The position numbers and the translations under genes are program-made. A model generated the notes under the pieces. That model did not search any database. It saw nothing but the letters and a program-made list of their open reading frames with translations, and was not told the origin of the DNA. From Zygaena filipendulae (taxonomy: Eukaryota > Arthropoda > Insecta > Lepidoptera > Zygaenidae), in contig OU015655.1 in NCBI GenBank assembly GCA_907165275.2, positions 5,778,501-5,842,500 of the forward strand: a stretch of DNA of 64,000 bases, written 5' to 3'. Below are positions 60,801 through 64,000 of the stretch, piece after piece (within the stretch, counting starts at the first letter, position 1; the number at the start of each line of letters is the position of its first letter).

Positions 60801-63670
60801 ATTCCTGAATAAAAAGTACCGTATGTACTTCTCTGTACCCCTGACATGTAGGTTCCTATGCAAAATTTAGTCCTTTCACCGCCGTCCCGTAATATTGGAT
60901 CTAAGAAAAACGTGCCCCTGGCGCCAGACACGTAATATTCCGTTATTGACAAACCACTGTTCTTTTACTTATTTCTTTATTTATACCTAGTACGTAAGTA
61001 CACTACTCAGATTACGTGTACTTTTAGTACACACACACACACACACATGACAGTCCTTTTAGTTTTATGTTTATTAGGTTTGTTGATCGATATTAAACAT
61101 TCGGAACACTCGGAGAAATCATGCCTAAAACAACAACATGGCGGTGAAAAGGTTGAAGATCATGATTGGTTAACTTGAAAGCGCAACAAACAAACTCACA
61201 TTTGCATTTATAATAGGAAGGATTAACTCACATCAACACAGTCTTATAGCTGAGGCCTTCATCAGCGATGAGTGTGATACCGTACACGGTCGCACAGCCG
61301 TAAGATACGAAGGGGACGTATATTCCTAGTCCCAACACAAGGCCACGCCAGCGAGTCTTCTGAGCCACAGCTGTACAGGACTCTCGTAATGCGTCTTGAA
61401 ATTTCTTCAAAAATTCTCTCTCAACACCTAAGCCACAGAATAAAGCGATTCAGTAGATCGGATCGATACAACTGCAGCTTATGTTTTGGTCGCTCCTTAG
61501 TCCTACTTATATAAGTAGGTACCACAATGTCTTTTCTATAGACCACTTCGTCGAACCTTTTTATTGACTATATCTACTGTCTCTAAACATTTCTATTTAA
61601 AAAGTAGATAGGTACCTACTCAGAGAAATAAATTCGAACTTTAATATTTAGTTTTCGGTTAAATTCGGCTGTTAGGTATTCCTTATAAGATCTAAAATGT
61701 GAGCTGTGAAATTCTAGATTCTAGATCAATTCTCTACATTAGACGGTTTTACTCATAAATTACCTACGTAGTATATTATTTACTCTGAGGCATTACTTAT
61801 ACAATTCATTAGCTGTTCTCCGCAGTTTCACCCAAGGATAGTAGGTATTATATTGTCTGTGCCCAAGGTATTACCTATCCCTTTTAATGATGATCGGTTG
61901 AGTAGTTATGGCGTGAAAAGGTAACGGACAGACAGAGTTACCTTCGCATTTTTTCATATTATTATGTATTAACAGAAAATGAAGTTTATCCCACCTAAAC
62001 TTTGTACAGTTCTGATAGCAATGACCGCCTCAGTGGCGATCGTTGTGGCTGACTCCATTGCTGCTCGCTCGTCGGTTTGCGACTTTTGCGAGATTATGCC
62101 TTCCAGCCAGATGCTGCCGACCATCTGGAATATTTTTATATTTTATATATTTGCCAAGGTAAATAAATGCATAATATACTGCTAAGTGCCGCCCTCTGTA
62201 ACATTAAATAACCATTATTTGCCTAAATAGAATGAAATTAAAATCACCTCTCTTAATAATTTAGTCAGTCTAACAACTTGGAAAAATAAATCACAGTTCA
62301 CCAACCAGTCAGTCTAAGGGTGGTGCCACACTCTCGGCGGCGGCGGTGGCGGCGGCGGCAGTGGCAAAAATAAATGGTAGAACATAAGAAGTAGGCCACA
62401 GCTATCAGCGGGGCGAGCTGGCCAAGGGGTAACAGCTTGGAATATTTATATCCAAATAGTTAGATTACCTCAGTCAGTCTAACAAGTTGGAAAAAATAAT
62501 GTCCAAACAGTTAGATGATTTAACTACTGGTCTAACTAGTTGGAATAATCCGACTTTACTACCTACTACATATTAAAATATAGATACGAAGCAAAATCTA
62601 ATAACACAGATATTTCCATCCAAATACATTCAGCTGTTTCTGTGTGATTGACTAACAAACATACAAACTTTTAAATCGTATAATGTAGGGCTACACTTTA
62701 TATTATTATTTATGTATTAATCCAAAAATATAAAAAATAAATAATGTCTTCAGTAAATTTGTATAGAATAGCTACTAACGATAGGCAGAAACACAACAGC
62801 AACCAGCGTCAGTTTCCAGTTGTACACCACAGAGATGAGGAAGCCTACGATGACGGAGCTGAACCCTTGCAGGATGAGACCAATCATTAGGCCCGTGGCA
62901 CCCTGCACCTCTGCCGTGTCGCCGCTCAGCCGCGAACACAAGGCACCGACCGCGTTACGTTGGTTATCAAAGTAACCCATTTCCTATAAGTATACAATAA
63001 ATTGATTAACAACCAACTATGACGAATGGTTCAATAAGCTATGATTATATAGCTCTTTACAATACAAACTATCAAACTGTGCATAATACGTATACAAACT
63101 GCGTGTTACAAATGCATTATCTACAGTCATCACACAACATAAGTCATCGGTCTGATCGGTTCGTAGACACAGGTTCTAGTGATCGATGCACACATCAAAG
63201 CTTATGATGACGCATAACCCAGCGCGTGCCCAGCCCTTAATTTGGGGGGGGGGGAGGAGCTCACCAAGTAAATTAATACTGAGACTTGTAAATAAAAAAC
63301 TATTAATATATTATCTTTTATATTTGTTCATGAAACTTTTGAATGAAAAGAGTTCGTTTATCACTTTTCTTTCAAGTTTGTTTGTTCAGAGTGCTTACTC
63401 GAAATTAAAGTATCTACATAAGAAAAGTATTATGAAATAAATATGAGTAGAAAGCAATACACTATCGGAGTAGGTTCTATTGTCTACCTGTTTCAGTAAG
63501 CTGTCGAAGTACTGATGTCTCAGTCTAGTGGTCAACCTAAGGCCGGAATAAGTGAAGGTGACACTTTGCAGACACATGGATAAACCGGCGACTGCTGCTA
63601 CCACTACGAACATTCCCGAATAGAGGTCTGCCAAGTAAATCACTTGATCGTAATCGCGCAACGCAAATAT
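54714..63670 (-). CDS. Full-size ABCB (MDR/P-glycoprotein-like) transporter, last ten exons
   Basis: Family members are plasma-membrane ATP-driven exporters of lipophilic compounds. Exons in order: 63670-63488, 62983-62780, 62124-61995, 61427-61232, 60233-60071, 59562-59368, 57276-57067, 56732-56586, 55334-55226, 54802-54714. Together they give 1626 nt, or 541 residues plus TAA, with matching phases. The first five encode most of the second transmembrane domain, including QEMGYFD, QGATG and the stretch [20 protein letters not shown]. The rest form NBD2: Walker [11 protein letters not shown]-loop [10 protein letters not shown], signature LSGGQ, Walker [13 protein letters not shown] and H-loop IAHRLSTI. 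All catalytic residues are present. The resemblance is to the second half of a full transporter, so the first half should lie beyond position 64000. Subfamily B is secure; orthology is not assigned. Confidence 0.95.
55226..55334 (-). CDS. ABCB exon: NBD2 H-loop
   Basis: [20 protein letters not shown] then [16 protein letters not shown]. The switch histidine is present. Donor GTGGGT, phase 1. Confidence 0.94.
55610..55780. repeat. Dispersed short repeat copy in an ABCB intron
   Basis: It has TTAGCTGTTCCCCGC, CGCGGGAATTCCGGGATAAA and AAAATCCGTTCAGTAG. A family B MITE follows directly at 55781. Confidence 0.75.
55781..56016. mobile_element. MITE family B, copy 3
   Basis: Third copy with the same inverted ends, with a few substitutions (TGAACATAG at the left end). 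It lies in an ABCB intron. Confidence 0.85.
56185..56384. mobile_element. MITE family E, complete copy
   Basis: About 200 bp with inverted ends GCGGGGTTAGCC / GGCTAACCCCGC and inner ATTCTACAATCGTTAACGCA inverted. Related sequences occur at 13430-13540 and 6950-7095. Confidence 0.8.
56586..56732 (-). CDS. ABCB exon: NBD2 signature and Walker B
   Basis: 49 residues, [20 protein letters not shown] then [17 protein letters not shown]. The catalytic glutamate is present. Donor GTAAGA, phase 0. Confidence 0.97.
57067..57276 (-). CDS. ABCB exon: NBD2 Q-loop
   Basis: 70 residues, [20 protein letters not shown] then [22 protein letters not shown]-rich, phase 0 at both ends. The preceding intron contains the NDUFB7-like gene. 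Confidence 0.95.
57345..57860. repeat. Two dispersed short repeats before the NDUFB7-like gene
   Basis: The copies carry AGTTTCACCCGCGTTAATTT and GGTTTCACCCTC with CCCCTGACAACGTGTATGCA. They lie just downstream (minus strand) of the NDUFB7-like poly(A) signal. Confidence 0.75.
57978..57983 (-). terminator. Possible poly(A) signal of the NDUFB7-like gene
   Basis: AATAAA on the minus strand about 100 bp after the stop codon. The position is plausible; the motif is common in AT-rich DNA. Confidence 0.3.
58087..58443 (-). CDS. NDUFB7-like complex I subunit, intronless, nested in an ABCB intron
   Basis: 118 residues in one uninterrupted reading frame. NDUFB7 (B18) is a CHCH-type accessory subunit of mitochondrial NADH dehydrogenase, facing the intermembrane space. 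Visible: Met-Gly N-terminus (possible myristoylation site), PTFPPAAGF, then [14 protein letters not shown] and [11 protein letters not shown], a perfect twin Cx9C (Cys58/68 and 79/89), followed by [15 protein letters not shown]. The length equals insect NDUFB7. Odd points are extra cysteines at 41 and 118 and a diverged region before the first Cx9C. It lies on the same strand as the host gene, between the Walker A and Q-loop exons. It could be a retrocopy or a diverged paralogue; an intact frame with conserved motifs argues against a dead pseudogene. Confidence 0.9.
   Translation of the reverse strand: MGQMFGTLFTRHIDLKPDDKPTFPPAAGFTYKRKQRENFACEQHLQSAKIPPKFRDYCAHYLLDYQVCRYKNAPFFYRCHHEKHNYLNCEQADYVLRMKEFERERRLREREIRVKKEC
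58815..59110. repeat. Two partial dispersed short repeats
   Basis: TAGCTGTGCCCCGCGGTTTC begins one and TAGCTGTCCCCGCAGTTTTA the other. They lie between the NDUFB7-like start and the ABCB Walker A exon. Confidence 0.75.
59368..59562 (-). CDS. ABCB exon: NBD2 Walker A
   Basis: 65 residues, with [19 protein letters not shown] then [20 protein letters not shown] and DPDSGNI. The Walker A lysine and the aromatic A-loop tyrosine are present. Donor GTAAGG. Confidence 0.96.
60071..60233 (-). CDS. ABCB exon: last TMD2 helix and NBD2 linker
   Basis: [20 protein letters not shown] then [20 protein letters not shown]. Donor GTACGT, phase 0. Confidence 0.9.
60750..60890. repeat. Dispersed short repeat copy
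   Basis: It has TAGCTGGTCCCCGCGGTTTC and GAATAAAAAGTACCGTATGT. In an ABCB intron; a (CA)n run follows at about 61027-61047. Confidence 0.75.
61232..61427 (-). CDS. ABCB exon: TMD2 later helices
   Basis: It contains [20 protein letters not shown] and a hydrophobic span [20 protein letters not shown]. Phase 1 in and phase 2 out at GTGAGT. Confidence 0.9.
61995..62124 (-). CDS. ABCB exon: cytosolic loop of TMD2
   Basis: [20 protein letters not shown] and [14 protein letters not shown], the intracellular coupling loop typical of ABCB proteins. Donor GTGGGA. Confidence 0.9.
62331..62364. repeat. GGC-rich simple repeat
   Basis: A short run of GGCGGCGGCGGTGGCGGCGG type in an ABCB intron, out of character with the AT-rich surroundings. 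Confidence 0.8.
62780..62983 (-). CDS. ABCB exon: TMD2 with paired membrane helices
   Basis: [20 protein letters not shown] and [14 protein letters not shown], then helices around [12 protein letters not shown] and [11 protein letters not shown]. Phase 0 at both ends; donor GTTAGT. Confidence 0.92.
63488..63670 (-). CDS. ABCB exon: transmembrane domain 2, early helices
   Basis: 61 residues including [20 protein letters not shown] (membrane helix) and [16 protein letters not shown], the standard coupling segment. Donor GTAGAC. Confidence 0.9.
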
Positions 63671-64000
63671 CTATAACAAAAAAAAAACATCTATTAGCAT
63701 GCAATCCATGTAAATGGATTTTAACTAATCCTAATTTAAAATTTTCCCTTACAATATAATATAAATAAAACTTATAGTTTAATCTATACATACAAAATAC
63801 TTTGTTCTAAATGACTGACTGACGGATCAACGCACACCCTAAACCGCTGATCGTGTAGAGACCTGAAACTTGGAGAGTGTGTTCTTTGTATGACGTAGGC
63901 AAAAGGATTTTCCGAAATTCAACCCCAATGGGAGTAAAAAGGAGGAGCGAAGTTTTTGTGGAAAAATTCCATGGGAAATTATCCCGGGTAAAACCACGTG

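Overview
The window looks like nuclear DNA of a moth or butterfly. It is AT-rich and has GT-AG introns of 0.1 to 8 kb. It carries many short dispersed repeats, including tRNA-derived SINEs and a recurring short repeat with a CCCGCGGTTTCACCCGCG core. The CLOCK protein it encodes is short and has no long polyglutamine tract, as I recall for lepidopteran CLOCK. No bacterial-type operons, CRISPR arrays or functional tRNA or rRNA genes were seen.

Layout from left to right. (1) About 1.8-18.4 kb, minus strand: most of a LONRF-type gene (two RING fingers, a TPR-like stretch and a C-terminal LON substrate-binding domain). I placed ten exons with matching splice phases. One or more exons between 14.8 and 8.1 kb and the final exon are missing from the model. 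(2) 18.4-27.7 kb: upstream sequence of LONRF and of the next gene. It holds a decayed LINE reverse-transcriptase fragment on the minus strand (21.6-22.8 kb) and a possible small minus-strand gene whose first coding exon is at 26173-26229. (3) 27.7-44.6 kb, plus strand: the complete coding region of the circadian transcription factor Clock, in 13 exons that join in frame to 609 residues. Its introns carry a broken Tc1/mariner element, several MITEs and many short repeats. (4) 44.6-54.7 kb: the shared 3' flank of the convergent Clock and ABC transporter genes. It has no convincing genes but holds notable hairpins and MITEs. (5) 54.7-63.7 kb, minus strand: the last ten exons of a full-size ABCB (MDR/P-glycoprotein-like) transporter, giving the second membrane domain and second nucleotide-binding domain. 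The gene continues past the right edge. One of its introns holds a complete, intronless NDUFB7-like gene (mitochondrial complex I subunit) on the same strand.

The genes do not form a functional unit. Clock drives E-box transcription in the circadian loop, LONRF proteins are E3 ligases, ABCB proteins export lipophilic compounds, and NDUFB7 belongs to respiratory complex I. I found no wholly new molecular system. The observations most worth following are the nested NDUFB7-like gene, transposable-element sequence lying within about 15-40 bp of splice sites in Clock and LONRF, a long imperfect hairpin in the Clock 3' region, a cluster of VRI/PDP1-like motifs upstream of Clock, and composite or nested MITEs. 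All exon borders were read by eye from splice consensus, phase and family resemblance; no alignment or transcript evidence was available.
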